Origin: XBB1006 sp051877515 | GTDB taxonomy: Bacteria > Bacillota > Clostridia > Lachnospirales > Lachnospiraceae | Length of the DNA stretch: 64,000 nucleotides | Assembly: GCA_051877515.1 (NCBI GenBank) | Contig: JBJEIY010000005.1 | Coordinates: forward strand, 107,829 to 171,828 | Direction of reading: 5' to 3' | In this document: positions 9,253 through 18,227 of the stretch, one piece after another | Numbering within the stretch: the first letter of the stretch is position 1 | Layout of the letters: every line of letters begins with the position of its first letter | The notes under the pieces: model-generated | Seen by the model: the letters and a program-made list of their open reading frames with translations, nothing else | The model's database searches: none | Told to the model about the DNA's origin: nothing | Position numbers and translations under genes: made by a program

Positions 9253-9609
9253 CTAAGCTTCTTTCACCGGCACTTGACTGATATAGGACCAGTTTTGTGC
9301 TCGGTCATCAATATATAGATCCGCAAAAATCTTCCGTGAATCTGAGCCACCGAATTGCAAAATATTTTCCGGAACATTCATGTTAACCGCATCAAACACC
9401 AGACCGTGCTTTTTGCACCAGCAGACTGCTTCAGACAACGCACTTCCGCATCGGCAGGTCCAAAGAATGATCTTACTGCCCTCCCGCTGCTTTTCTTTTA
9501 AAAAATAGATCAGCGGCCAATTGGGCTGCCCTATTTCGGGAAACAAATCTTCACACAATGTCCCATCAAAATCTACAGCTATTATACCATATTTCTTCTG
9601 CTCTGTCAT
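9253..9609 (-). CDS. Small HAD-superfamily hydrolase
   Basis: 118 aa beginning MTEQKKYGIIAVDFDGTLCE. The DxDGT nucleophile motif is at the N-terminus, ILWTCR is motif II, and DLYIDDRA near the C-terminus supplies the acidic metal-binding motif. It has no cap domain. A phosphatase role is likely but the substrate is unknown. The second ATG is preferred because AAAGGA is then 9 bases upstream; the first ATG directly abuts that site. Confidence 0.65.
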   Translation of the reverse strand: MTEQKKYGIIAVDFDGTLCEDLFPEIGQPNWPLIYFLKEKQREGSKIILWTCRCGSALSEAVCWCKKHGLVFDAVNMNVPENILQFGGSDSRKIFADLYIDDRAQNWSYISQVPVKEA

Positions 9610-9689
9610 TTCCCACATTCCTTTCTTCTATAGTTTTTGCAATTTATTCAATATTTCCTGGTTTCGGTAAGCAAATCATATCAATTTTG

Positions 9690-9739
9690 CTGTACATTTA
9701 ATGGTACAGTTTGCCTCCGGCCTCCTAACGTGCTATAAT
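9690..9739 (+). promoter_or_regulatory. Promoter of the phospholipase-ade operon with upstream inverted repeat
   Basis: TTGCCT at 9711-9716, a 17-base spacer and a perfect TATAAT at 9734-9739. Immediately upstream is an inverted repeat, CTGTAC/GTACAG (9690-9709), a candidate operator for an unknown regulator. Confidence 0.55.
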
Positions 9740-9781
9740 TCTTTTCATCATAGGAACATCATTTGAGGAGGAGGTGCACTT

Positions 9782-10768
9782 ATGCCCGGATTTTATACAC
9801 ATTATCTGTTTGGGACAACAACGTATCCTCATATGGAGCAAAACTACTTAAAGCACATCATAAGCGAAGAAAAACGTGCCTATTGTCTTGGTCTTCAGGG
9901 TCCGGACTTTCTTTTTTATTTTCTCCCCTCCTACCTTTTTCATAAACAGAATCTGGGCTCCATTCTTCATGAGCAGCGCACCGGCAGTTTCCTGTTCCAT
10001 CTGATTAGAGTCTGCGATTCCTTTAAAAATCCTGCACAGCGTCAGATTGCGGAAGCATATACAGCCGGTTTTCTCGGGCATTATTATCTGGACTGCACCT
10101 GTCACCCCTATGTTTACAACATGACAGGCTTTCATATGAAAAAAAGCCAGCGCTACTACAGCCGGCACATAGAATTTGAGACAGAGCTGGACCGTGTGCT
10201 TCTGGATCATTATCTGCACTGCAGACCTTCGCAGCTTCCCCAGTATCATTTGATCCGCCTGTCTGCCCGGCAATGGGATGTGGTTTCCACCCTTTTGTCC
10301 CAGGCCATCTACCTTACTTTTCCGGATAAGATCAACAGTTATTCTATTTTAAAGGCAGCTACTCTGTCTATGCGTCTGGGCACTTTTTTGCTTTCCGACA
10401 AACACGGGCTGAAGCGACCTGCCGTAAGAAAACTGGAGCAGTTATTCTGGGGCTATCACCCCATTTCACCGCTGATCCCTACCGATACACCCAAGATAAC
10501 CCGGGACGTATGCAACATGGAACAGCAAACCTGGCACAACCCCTGGAAGCCGGATCAAACCAGTCGTGCAACCTTTTTTGAACTGTTTGACCGGGCCAGG
10601 GAAGATTATCTTGCCGCCCTCACGAAAACAGATTCCCTGTTTGCTGCACGTACCAATCGCTATGACCCCCGGCTTTTGCGGGAATTAAAGAATATGCTGG
10701 GTAACCGGAACTACCATTCCGGTCTCCCCTGTGAAAATGAATCAAAAGGCAGGTATCTATGGAAATGA
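9782..10768 (+). CDS. Zinc-dependent phospholipase C family protein
   Basis: 328 aa. The N-terminus MPGFYTHYLFG, then GLQGPDFLFYF and GHYYLDCTCHPYVYN, match the zinc-dependent phospholipase C/S1-P1 nuclease-like fold (PF00882 type), with metal-binding His and Asp residues in these motifs. Unlike secreted phospholipases, no signal peptide is visible, so an intracellular role is likely and the true substrate is unknown. GAGGAGG lies upstream of the ATG. It overlaps ade by 10 bp, so the two are translationally coupled. Confidence 0.7.
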   Translation: MPGFYTHYLFGTTTYPHMEQNYLKHIISEEKRAYCLGLQGPDFLFYFLPSYLFHKQNLGSILHEQRTGSFLFHLIRVCDSFKNPAQRQIAEAYTAGFLGHYYLDCTCHPYVYNMTGFHMKKSQRYYSRHIEFETELDRVLLDHYLHCRPSQLPQYHLIRLSARQWDVVSTLLSQAIYLTFPDKINSYSILKAATLSMRLGTFLLSDKHGLKRPAVRKLEQLFWGYHPISPLIPTDTPKITRDVCNMEQQTWHNPWKPDQTSRATFFELFDRAREDYLAALTKTDSLFAARTNRYDPRLLRELKNMLGNRNYHSGLPCENESKGRYLWK

Positions 10769-12534
10769 AAGAACTGAAAAGACGTATCCTAACCGCCAAT
10801 GGAACCATAAAGGCACAGACCGTTTTTAAAAATGCGCGGTTTTTGAATGTATTTACAGAGCAGATAGAGCAGGGCGATATTGCCCTTTGCGATGGTTATA
10901 TTGCAGGCATTGGCAGTTACGAAGGAGAAAACGAGATCGACCTTCAGGATGCCATTCTGATCCCCGGTCTGATGGACGGTCATATCCATATCGAATCTAC
11001 TATGATGACTCCGGCACAGTTGCAGGATGCCTTGCTGGTGCATGGTACCACCGGGATCTTTGCCGATCCGCATGAGATTGCAAATGTAGCCGGAACAACA
11101 GGTCTTACTTATATGCTGAAAAAAAGCCGGGATCTTGTTCTCCCGATCTACTATATGCTTCCCTCCTGTGTGCCGGCCAATCCTCTGGATGAAACCGGAG
11201 CCACTTTGGAAGCCGCAGACCTGGCTCCTTTTCTGTCCCATCCCCGGGTCCGTGGTCTGGCTGAATTGATGGATGCTTATGCGACCACAAAGGCTTCCCA
11301 GCCTATTCTTGATAAGATCTATGCCGTAAAGCAGGCAGGAAAATGTATTGACGGGCATGCTCCCGGTCTTTCCGGAAAATCATTAAATGCCTATGTTTCC
11401 GCATCGGTTCAATCCGACCATGAATGTTCTTCCCTTGAAGAAGCTCTGGAGAAACTGGCGCTTGGACAATGGATCATGATCCGGGAGGGCACTGCTGCCC
11501 ATAATCTGGAGGCACTGATCGATCTATGCAAAGCGCCCTACTGTCATCGCTGTATGTTCGTTACAGACGACAAGCATCCCGGTGATCTGCTTTATCAGGG
11601 CCATATTGATGAGATTGTGCGCAAAGCCGTTGCTCTGGGGGCAGATCCTGTCACAGCGATTAAAATGGCTTCCTATATTCCTGCCCTTTACTTCAAACTG
11701 GAAGACGTCGGAGCCATCGCGCCGGGTTATCTTGGTAATTTTGCTGTTGTGGATGATCTTTCTTCCCTGCAGGTTCTGGCTACTTACATCCGCGGTCAAC
11801 TGGTGGCAAAGGATGGCCGGCCTTGTCTTCCCACGACATCATCGTCTGCTCCTGTGGGCAAATTAGCCGCCCTGAAAGAAGAAAATGATTATGCCGGTGT
11901 TCTTCACTCTTTTCATATGGATCCGGTGGAACCTGCCATGCTCACGGTTTCCCATCCCGGTTCCAAATTGCGGGTGATCGCTTTAACTGCCGGGCAGCTA
12001 CTGACCAAAGAAGTCATTACTGACTGGACCTGCCAGGCAGATGTTGCTCCCGGCGTGGACCTTTCAAAGGATATTATTAAAATGGCTGTTTTTGAGCGTC
12101 ATCACAACACCGGACACATTGGCATCGGTTTTGTTCAGGGATATGGACTCAAAAAAGGAGCCATTGCCTCCAGTGTGGCACATGACTCCCATAATCTTAT
12201 TGTAATCGGAACCAACGATGAAGATATTTCCTGTGCTGCCAATACAGTACGGGAAATGGAAGGCGGTCTTGCCGTTATTGAAAACGGTACCGTCCTGGGA
12301 AGCCTTGCACTTCCCATTGCGGGACTGATGAGTCCTCTGTCCGCCAATGAAATCCATCAGCAGTTGGAACAGCTTAAGCAGTTAGCACACAGCATGGGCG
12401 TAAGCTCCCAGATCGACCCTTTTATGACCTTAGCATTTACTTCCCTCCCCGTGATTCCGGAGCTGCGGTTAAACAGCAGGGGACTTATCCGGGTAGAGCA
12501 GCAAGCTATCGTTGATTTAACTTTTGAAGAATGA
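10759..12534 (+). CDS. ade: Adenine deaminase
   Basis: 591 aa, normal for bacterial Ade of the amidohydrolase superfamily. Metal-binding DGHIHIES is near residue 75, the ADPHEIANVAG motif follows, and TDDKHPGDL is in the central domain. It converts adenine to hypoxanthine and ammonia for purine salvage. It overlaps the end of the phospholipase-like gene and probably shares its promoter. It converges with argR, with only 1 bp between them. Confidence 0.93.
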   Translation: MEMKELKRRILTANGTIKAQTVFKNARFLNVFTEQIEQGDIALCDGYIAGIGSYEGENEIDLQDAILIPGLMDGHIHIESTMMTPAQLQDALLVHGTTGIFADPHEIANVAGTTGLTYMLKKSRDLVLPIYYMLPSCVPANPLDETGATLEAADLAPFLSHPRVRGLAELMDAYATTKASQPILDKIYAVKQAGKCIDGHAPGLSGKSLNAYVSASVQSDHECSSLEEALEKLALGQWIMIREGTAAHNLEALIDLCKAPYCHRCMFVTDDKHPGDLLYQGHIDEIVRKAVALGADPVTAIKMASYIPALYFKLEDVGAIAPGYLGNFAVVDDLSSLQVLATYIRGQLVAKDGRPCLPTTSSSAPVGKLAALKEENDYAGVLHSFHMDPVEPAMLTVSHPGSKLRVIALTAGQLLTKEVITDWTCQADVAPGVDLSKDIIKMAVFERHHNTGHIGIGFVQGYGLKKGAIASSVAHDSHNLIVIGTNDEDISCAANTVREMEGGLAVIENGTVLGSLALPIAGLMSPLSANEIHQQLEQLKQLAHSMGVSSQIDPFMTLAFTSLPVIPELRLNSRGLIRVEQQAIVDLTFEE

Positions 12535-12535
12535 T

Positions 12536-13021
12536 TTATCGGATTTCCCGCAGGTTTTTCACCATTTCCATGGCAATCTGTTCATCTTTGGTAATGATCA
12601 GGATGGTATCATCTCCGGCAATTGTGCCTACCACACCCTGCCATTCCAGACTGTCGATACAGGCACAAACAGCCTGTGCCATTCCGGTGTAGCAGGTTAC
12701 TACAACCAGATTGTTGGCATAATCTACTTTTTCCACAGATGCCAGAAAAATGGAGTAAAACTTGTGGGATGCCTGGTATTTTTCCTTGGTTTTTCCTACT
12801 GCATAATGATAGGCTCCACCTGATTCCGCAACTTTTACCAGCCGTAATTCCCGAATATCTCTGGAAATCGTGGCCTGGGTTACAAGAAATCCACTCTCGG
12901 TCAGGCGCTCCAGCAAATCGTTCTGGGTTGCGATTTTTTCATTTTCAATAAGTTTCAGGATTGCTTCCTGCCGAATCTCTTTCGCATTATTCTTTTCTTT
13001 TGATCCACCGGTCTGTTTCAT
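12536..13021 (-). CDS. argR: Arginine repressor ArgR
   Basis: 161 aa. The winged helix N-terminal domain contains ATISRDIRELRLVKV; the C-terminal hexamerisation and arginine-binding domain contains GTIAGDDTILIITKD. ArgR senses arginine and controls biosynthetic and catabolic genes by binding ARG boxes. The arginine deiminase operon 6 kb away is a plausible target, with a candidate ARG box upstream of arcA. Confidence 0.93.
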   Translation of the reverse strand: MKQTGGSKEKNNAKEIRQEAILKLIENEKIATQNDLLERLTESGFLVTQATISRDIRELRLVKVAESGGAYHYAVGKTKEKYQASHKFYSIFLASVEKVDYANNLVVVTCYTGMAQAVCACIDSLEWQGVVGTIAGDDTILIITKDEQIAMEMVKNLREIR

Positions 13022-13051
13022 ATTCCACCTCTTTGTATCAATCTGCTCTGT

Positions 13052-13921
13052 TTACAGCTTCTTCAAATAGTATCCGTCTACCGTGATTCCTTCACTCATA
13101 AAGACAAATGCACCCGGGTCAATCTCATTGACAATCCGTTTCAGATCTTTTACCTCATATTTGGAGATCACCACCGCATTTACCAATACATCTTCTTCGG
13201 TAAAAGCACCCTTGCCATCCCAGTAAGTCACTCCCCGTCCGAGCACATTGGTCAGGCTGTGTTGAAGCTCCTTGTTTCTGGTTACAATAAAACAAAGCAT
13301 GTTAATATTCTGGTAATGGGTCTTATCCATGGCATAGGATACGATCGCTGCATAAATAACCGAAAAACATGCAATGTTCAGATCGTACAAATACGCACAC
13401 ACTAAGTATACCATTGCATTAATGATAAGGGAAATCCTTCCCACGGTTATTTTGATATCTTTTTTCAAACAGTAGATTCCGATGATATCCACACCACCAC
13501 TGCATCCTTTTGCCCGAAGGATCAGTCCCAGACCGTATCCGGTAAGCAATCCTCCGATAAGAGCATCCAGCAATGGATCTTCAAACATAGGTGCCGTCGG
13601 AATGGGGATTACCGACAACAGGATCGTCTGGATCAAGAGCCCCATCACTGTCCGCCGGAAAAACTGGCGGGAAACAAACCGGAAGGCAATGTAAAAAAGC
13701 GGTATATTCAGTACAAAGTTGATGATTCCGGATATATCCAGCCCCTGGGGCAGCGGAATGCCTGCATATCCAATGATCAAGGTTCGCAAGATCTGGGCAA
13801 TACCATAGATTCCTCCGTTGTACATTCCTGCAGGAACCACAAACAGGTTCACCGAAAGAGCAAACAGAAAACTGCCGAATCCAATTCTCGCATAATCTGT
13901 TATCGTTTCACGTTTTAACAT
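13052..13921 (-). CDS. YitT family membrane protein
   Basis: 289 aa with five or six N-terminal hydrophobic segments (DUF161-like repeats, e.g. GSFLFALSVNLFVVPAGMYNGG) and a cytoplasmic C-terminal DUF2179 domain of about 80 residues (VTYWDGKGAFTEEDVLVNAV). The family is common in Firmicutes; its transported substrate is not established. It overlaps the tRNA-binding gene upstream by 7 bp, so the two are likely co-transcribed. Confidence 0.85.
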   Translation of the reverse strand: MLKRETITDYARIGFGSFLFALSVNLFVVPAGMYNGGIYGIAQILRTLIIGYAGIPLPQGLDISGIINFVLNIPLFYIAFRFVSRQFFRRTVMGLLIQTILLSVIPIPTAPMFEDPLLDALIGGLLTGYGLGLILRAKGCSGGVDIIGIYCLKKDIKITVGRISLIINAMVYLVCAYLYDLNIACFSVIYAAIVSYAMDKTHYQNINMLCFIVTRNKELQHSLTNVLGRGVTYWDGKGAFTEEDVLVNAVVISKYEVKDLKRIVNEIDPGAFVFMSEGITVDGYYLKKL

Positions 13922-14262
13922 ATTTCTGCACCATCCTCCACATAACTTTCCGGAACCATGAAAGACAGATTCCCATTTTTATCTTCCGCTAACAGAATCA
14001 TCCCCTCGGATACGATCCCTGCCATGGTGATGGGTCTTAAATTCGCCAGAACCATGACCTTTTTCCCCACAACTTCCTCTACGGAATAATATCCCTTTAC
14101 ACCAGAAAGGATCTGCAGCACGTCTTCACCCACACGGACTTTAAAAGAAAGCAGCTTTTTGGATTTTTTCACTTCCTGACAGGAAAGGATCTCTCCCACC
14201 CGGAAGTCCATATTGATAAAGTCTTCATAGGTTACTTTTAGCTTCTTTTCGTCATTGATCAT
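13915..14262 (-). CDS. tRNA-binding (CsaA / MetRS C-terminal-like) protein
   Basis: 115 aa forming one OB-fold of the type found at the C-terminus of methionyl-tRNA synthetase and in CsaA: DFINMDFRVGEILSCQEVKKS, then LANLRPITMAGIVSEGMIL. Free-standing copies bind tRNA or act as export chaperones. It overlaps the AraC gene by 4 bp (ATGA) and yitT by 7 bp, indicating a tightly coupled operon. Confidence 0.7.
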   Translation of the reverse strand: MINDEKKLKVTYEDFINMDFRVGEILSCQEVKKSKKLLSFKVRVGEDVLQILSGVKGYYSVEEVVGKKVMVLANLRPITMAGIVSEGMILLAEDKNGNLSFMVPESYVEDGAEIC

Positions 14263-15515
14263 TCTTCACATTCTCCTTTCTCAGCATGAACCTGTAAGCG
14301 GAAATTACTGGGGGTAATGTGCTTTTGCTGTATGAAATTTCTGGTAAAAGTTTTCACCGTGTTAAAGCCTACCTCAATGGCAATATCCGTAATCGGCATA
14401 TTGGTCTTGACTAAAAGCTCACATGCGGAATTGATCCTTAAAATATGTAAAAACTCCAGAAAACTGTGTTCCACCTGCAAGATCAGTATTTTATTTAACT
14501 CTGCAACCGTGATCTCAAATCGTGCGGCTACCATGTGTGCCGTAATCTCTTCCTTGTGGTTGTCAAAAATATAGGACACGATATTGTACCCTATTCGCCG
14601 TTCTTCAAAATTACAGATCTCCTGTACCGTCCGGTATGTCTTCCTGTATTCATTAATCTTCATACCGATCCTGCTTTCAAACACTTTCGATATATGTGCA
14701 GCATCCACATAACCCAGGATCATAGCCAGCTGATCCAGTGTATAGTCTGTATACATCAGATAATTCAAGGTTTTGGCAACCTTGATTTCATTTACCAGGT
14801 TATTAAAAGTCAGTCCTGTTGTCTCCATAACATATTTGCTTATGGACGACTCACTCATATAGAAAAGTTTTGCCAGCTTCTTGAGGGTTAATTTCTCGCT
14901 TAAATGCGTATAGATATAACGGAAGATTTCCGTACGGTCTCCCTTTTTCGTTGCACTTTTCTTAGCCATCTCCTTGCTGACTTCCTGCCTCTGGCTTACC
15001 ACCATAAGCTCAACCAGAAGATTCACGATATAGACAGTTCGAAGCTTTCTTTCTTCCGGAAACTGTAATGTGCACTCAATGCCTACTTCACCTTTGATCC
15101 GATCAAAGATATCACAGACTTCTTTTCCGGTTGCCTCATTACAGTAGATCACCGGATGATCCTGTATCTGCTGTAAGATACTGACCTTTTGGTTATCCAC
15201 ATTGAAGATCGACTTGATGGCATCGTTTATCACTACAAAATTGTATTTTACCACATAAACCTGTAGTGTCGCTTCTACCTCTGTAATTTCCGTACAGTCA
15301 AAGGGCAAAAGTGAAATCAGGGTATTCTCCCGTATTTCATATTGCTTTTCATTGATCTTTAATGTGCCCCGCCCTTTGTTGACATATAGAAAACGGGACG
15401 TCTGATGTAGGATTGGTCTGGTTTTCTCTTCCATGATTTCCAGATCAAAAGAACAAAACTTCCTGTCATCCACTCTGGAGCAAAACTGGTATTGCAGTTC
15501 GGTTTTATTCTCCAT
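14259..15515 (-). CDS. AraC-family regulator with two HTH regions, linked to the arginine deiminase cluster
   Basis: 418 aa. Residues 1-160 resemble a cupin-like sensor. A first AraC-type HTH unit lies at about 195-295 (LTLKKLAKLFYMSESSISK, then LDQLAMILGYVDAAHISKVF). A second, at the C-terminus, has ITDIAIEVGFNTVKTFTRNF. Two AraC modules in one chain are unusual. It lies downstream of arcD on the same strand, so it may regulate the arc operon; this is inferred from position. A REP-like element and a hairpin separate it from arcD. Confidence 0.75.
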   Translation of the reverse strand: MENKTELQYQFCSRVDDRKFCSFDLEIMEEKTRPILHQTSRFLYVNKGRGTLKINEKQYEIRENTLISLLPFDCTEITEVEATLQVYVVKYNFVVINDAIKSIFNVDNQKVSILQQIQDHPVIYCNEATGKEVCDIFDRIKGEVGIECTLQFPEERKLRTVYIVNLLVELMVVSQRQEVSKEMAKKSATKKGDRTEIFRYIYTHLSEKLTLKKLAKLFYMSESSISKYVMETTGLTFNNLVNEIKVAKTLNYLMYTDYTLDQLAMILGYVDAAHISKVFESRIGMKINEYRKTYRTVQEICNFEERRIGYNIVSYIFDNHKEEITAHMVAARFEITVAELNKILILQVEHSFLEFLHILRINSACELLVKTNMPITDIAIEVGFNTVKTFTRNFIQQKHITPSNFRLQVHAEKGECEE

Positions 15516-15546
15516 GCTTTTTCTCTCCTTTATCTCTTCTTATATC

Positions 15547-15616
15547 GTGAGCGTAGCTCACTCAATAATTTCGCCGTTCGCCGAATGTGCAAGCACATTC
15601 TTCTCACTTGCGCTCA
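15547..15616. repeat. REP-like palindromic element
   Basis: Contains GTGAGCGTAGCTCAC (15547-15561), the perfect hairpin GAATGTGC-AA-GCACATTC (15583-15600) and TCACTTGCGCTCA, whose complement resembles the first arm. Such stacked palindromes between genes are typical of dispersed repetitive elements. No other full copy was seen in this window. Confidence 0.5.
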
Positions 15617-15646
15617 TTATATCCTGTAAATATCGTTTTATGGTAA

Positions 15647-15672
15647 ATGGCGGATATATCCATATCCGCCAT
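15647..15672 (-). terminator. Hairpin downstream of arcD
   Basis: Stem ATGGCGGATAT/ATATCCGCCAT with a 4-base loop, just past the arcD stop; a short T-containing tail follows on the minus strand. It may end or attenuate the arc transcript before the AraC gene. Confidence 0.55.
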
Positions 15673-15683
15673 GTTCTTCCGGA

Positions 15684-17081
15684 TTAAAGGATCATCATTG
15701 CAACGGATAGAATGATCAGATTTAATACGATTAAGATTCCGCAAAGCGGAAGTGCAAATTTCACCCATGTGGGATACTCGATCCTGGCAATTGAGGTGCC
15801 TCCCATAACAACGGCAGAGGTTGGTGTAACCAGATTCACCACTCCGCAGGATGCACAATAGATCATGATCATGACCTCCGGACTTAATCCCAGAGACTGG
15901 GCCAATGCTCCAAAGGTCGGCATGGAAGCTGCTGCCAGTCCCGATGTGGACGGGATCAGAAACGTCAGTCCCATATATACAAAGAAGGTTCCTGCCGTGA
16001 ATACTGTGGTATTGACTCCTGCCAACGCTTTCGATGCATGGTCTAAAACATAAAGATCTAATCCGGTTTCTTTCATAAGAATGGAAATTCCTCTGGATAC
16101 AGCGATAACCAGGACCACGCTCATCATGTCGGATGCCCCGTTAATGAATTCTTTCACAATCTCTCTTTCGGAAAACCGATTGACAAGTCCGATGACAATG
16201 GCCATGATAAGAAACCATGCCTGCAGTTCCTGAAAATACCAGTCACCAAACGGAACTCCCACTAAAATTCCTGTCCAGGCCGGCACATTGATCCCGAAGC
16301 TTTCCCATGGGATCAGACTGATGATCATAATCGTAAAGGTAAAAATAAAAATGACCAGTGTGGTTGCATGTGCGCCGGTTATCTTTCTTTCTTCCTGTTT
16401 GATCCCGCTTAAATACTCTTCTTCGGAGGCTGTCCTTTCGGCCGGAGAAAGTACACTTCTTCCCCGGCTCTTAACGGCCTTCGCATATCGATATACAAAA
16501 ATCATGGAAACAAGCAAAGAAACAAGCCACAAAACGGCTCCCAATCCAATCACAATGGACTGGTTCACCGTTACATTCACAGACTTTAGGGCATCCACCG
16601 CCGCACCTACCGCAAAGGGATTCACCGTGGATCCCAGACATCCGGCTCCCGCACCGAATAAAATGATGGCTGCTCCAACCATTGCGTCAAAGCCTGCCGC
16701 CATCATGGTTCCAACGATCAATGCATAAAAAGCCATTGTTTCCTCGCACATGCCATAAGTGGTTCCACCCAGGGAAAACACCAGCATCAGGATTGGAACC
16801 AACCACAACTCATTTCCGCCCATTTTCCCTACAATAAAAGCAATTCCTGCATCCAGCGCACCGGATTTATTAACAACCCCAAGGAATCCTCCAATGCAAA
16901 GCACAAATACACATACATCAATCGCATCCACAAATCCTTTTGGCGCCGCCATCACAAACTGTGCCAGACTTGCGCCTTTTACACTGGGGATAAAATGCGT
17001 AACAACCGCTAGAATGGCAATGATCATGAATAAAATGCCAAAGGCGGAAGGCATTCTTGTCCCCTTTTTTTCTTTTCCCAA
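15684..17081 (-). CDS. arcD: YfcC-family arginine/ornithine antiporter (ArcD-type)
   Basis: 465 aa, about twelve hydrophobic segments, of the YfcC / C4-dicarboxylate anaerobic carrier family. Motifs include LGGTTYGMCEETMAFYALIVG and FGAGAGCLGSTVNPFA. In several Firmicutes ADI clusters this family supplies the arginine-ornithine exchanger that feeds the pathway. The position after arcABC supports that role; substrate specificity is inferred. Confidence 0.8.
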   Translation of the reverse strand: MGKEKKGTRMPSAFGILFMIIAILAVVTHFIPSVKGASLAQFVMAAPKGFVDAIDVCVFVLCIGGFLGVVNKSGALDAGIAFIVGKMGGNELWLVPILMLVFSLGGTTYGMCEETMAFYALIVGTMMAAGFDAMVGAAIILFGAGAGCLGSTVNPFAVGAAVDALKSVNVTVNQSIVIGLGAVLWLVSLLVSMIFVYRYAKAVKSRGRSVLSPAERTASEEEYLSGIKQEERKITGAHATTLVIFIFTFTIMIISLIPWESFGINVPAWTGILVGVPFGDWYFQELQAWFLIMAIVIGLVNRFSEREIVKEFINGASDMMSVVLVIAVSRGISILMKETGLDLYVLDHASKALAGVNTTVFTAGTFFVYMGLTFLIPSTSGLAAASMPTFGALAQSLGLSPEVMIMIYCASCGVVNLVTPTSAVVMGGTSIARIEYPTWVKFALPLCGILIVLNLIILSVAMMIL

Positions 17082-17153
17082 TTCAACTTCCTCCTCATTT
17101 ATTTATATACAACCACTTTTTATGAATATTTATACACCCAAAATTCTAATTTT

Positions 17154-17187
17154 CCCGTTCCGGTCCTTCCCGGGACCAGAACGGGTC
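17154..17187. terminator. Long hairpin between arcC and arcD
   Basis: 13-bp stem CCCGTTCYGGTCC/GGACCRGAACGGG with one wobble pair and a short loop, in the 168-bp gap between arcC and arcD. No long T run follows, so it is more likely an RNA processing or attenuation element than a strong terminator. Confidence 0.4.
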
Positions 17188-17249
17188 ATAAGCTCATTTC
17201 TATTGAAATGCATATTCAAATGGTTGTATATCCCCCAAAATTTTGCTTC

Positions 17250-18191
17250 CTATTTCGCTACGATCCTGGTTCCTGTCTCCCCAGACATTGCAAGACCGGC
17301 TTTTTCAAGGGAAGTGATCAAGGCTACTCTTCCGTTATCAGATTTCACGAAATTCATACATGCCTCAACCTTTGGAAGCATACTTCCCGGAGCGAACTGT
17401 CCTTCGCCGATATAACGATCACAGTCCTCTAAATTCATTTCTGCAAGCTCTTTCTGATCAGGCTTATTGAAATTAATGCAAACTCGATCAACAGCGGTTA
17501 GGATCACCAGCATATCCGCATTCATATCCTCTGCCAGTTTTGCACAGGATTTATCCTTATCGATGACTGCTGCTGTTCCCTGTAAACCATTCGGTGTCTC
17601 AATAACCGGAATTCCGCCGCCGCCAACAGTGATGACTACCACATCATCCTCTACCAGCTTGTTCACAACACCCAGTTCTACAATCCGTTTCGGCTGCGGT
17701 GACGGAACAACCCGTCTGTATCCTCTGCCGGCATCTTCCACGAATGTATAACCTTTCTCTGCTGCGATTCTGTCAGCTTCTTCCTTCGTCATAAAAGAAC
17801 CGATAGGCTTGGTTGGTTTTTCAAATGCCTTATCTGCAGGATCAACGACCACCTGGGTTACAAGACAGGCAACTTCCTTCTTAATATTACGGGAAGATAA
17901 TTCCTGCTGGACTGCCTGCTGTAAATGATAGCCAATATAACCCTGTGACATTGCGCCACACTCCGGAAATGGCATATATGGTGTCTTGCCACCCTGGGTA
18001 GCGGAAAACTCCATAGCATTATTAATCATACCGACCTGCGGGCCGTTTCCATGACCAATGACAACTCTATGACCCTGGGAAATAAGGTCAACAATCGTTT
18101 TGGCGGTATGTTTCACCAGCTCTAATTGTTCTTCTGCATTATTTCCCAGCGCATTTCCGCCTAATGCAAGCACAATTTTCTTGCTTTCCAT
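17250..18191 (-). CDS. arcC: Carbamate kinase
   Basis: 313 aa, normal family length. ALGGNALGNNAEEQ at the N-terminus, GHGNGPQVGMINNAM and VITVGGGGIPV are amino acid kinase motifs of carbamate kinase. It transfers phosphate from carbamoyl phosphate to ADP, giving ATP, ammonia and CO2, the last step of the arginine deiminase pathway. It lies 36 bp downstream of arcB. Confidence 0.95.
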   Translation of the reverse strand: MESKKIVLALGGNALGNNAEEQLELVKHTAKTIVDLISQGHRVVIGHGNGPQVGMINNAMEFSATQGGKTPYMPFPECGAMSQGYIGYHLQQAVQQELSSRNIKKEVACLVTQVVVDPADKAFEKPTKPIGSFMTKEEADRIAAEKGYTFVEDAGRGYRRVVPSPQPKRIVELGVVNKLVEDDVVVITVGGGGIPVIETPNGLQGTAAVIDKDKSCAKLAEDMNADMLVILTAVDRVCINFNKPDQKELAEMNLEDCDRYIGEGQFAPGSMLPKVEACMNFVKSDNGRVALITSLEKAGLAMSGETGTRIVAK

Positions 18192-18227
18192 GTTTCTATT
18201 CTCCTTTAAAGCGTATAATTAATCAAA

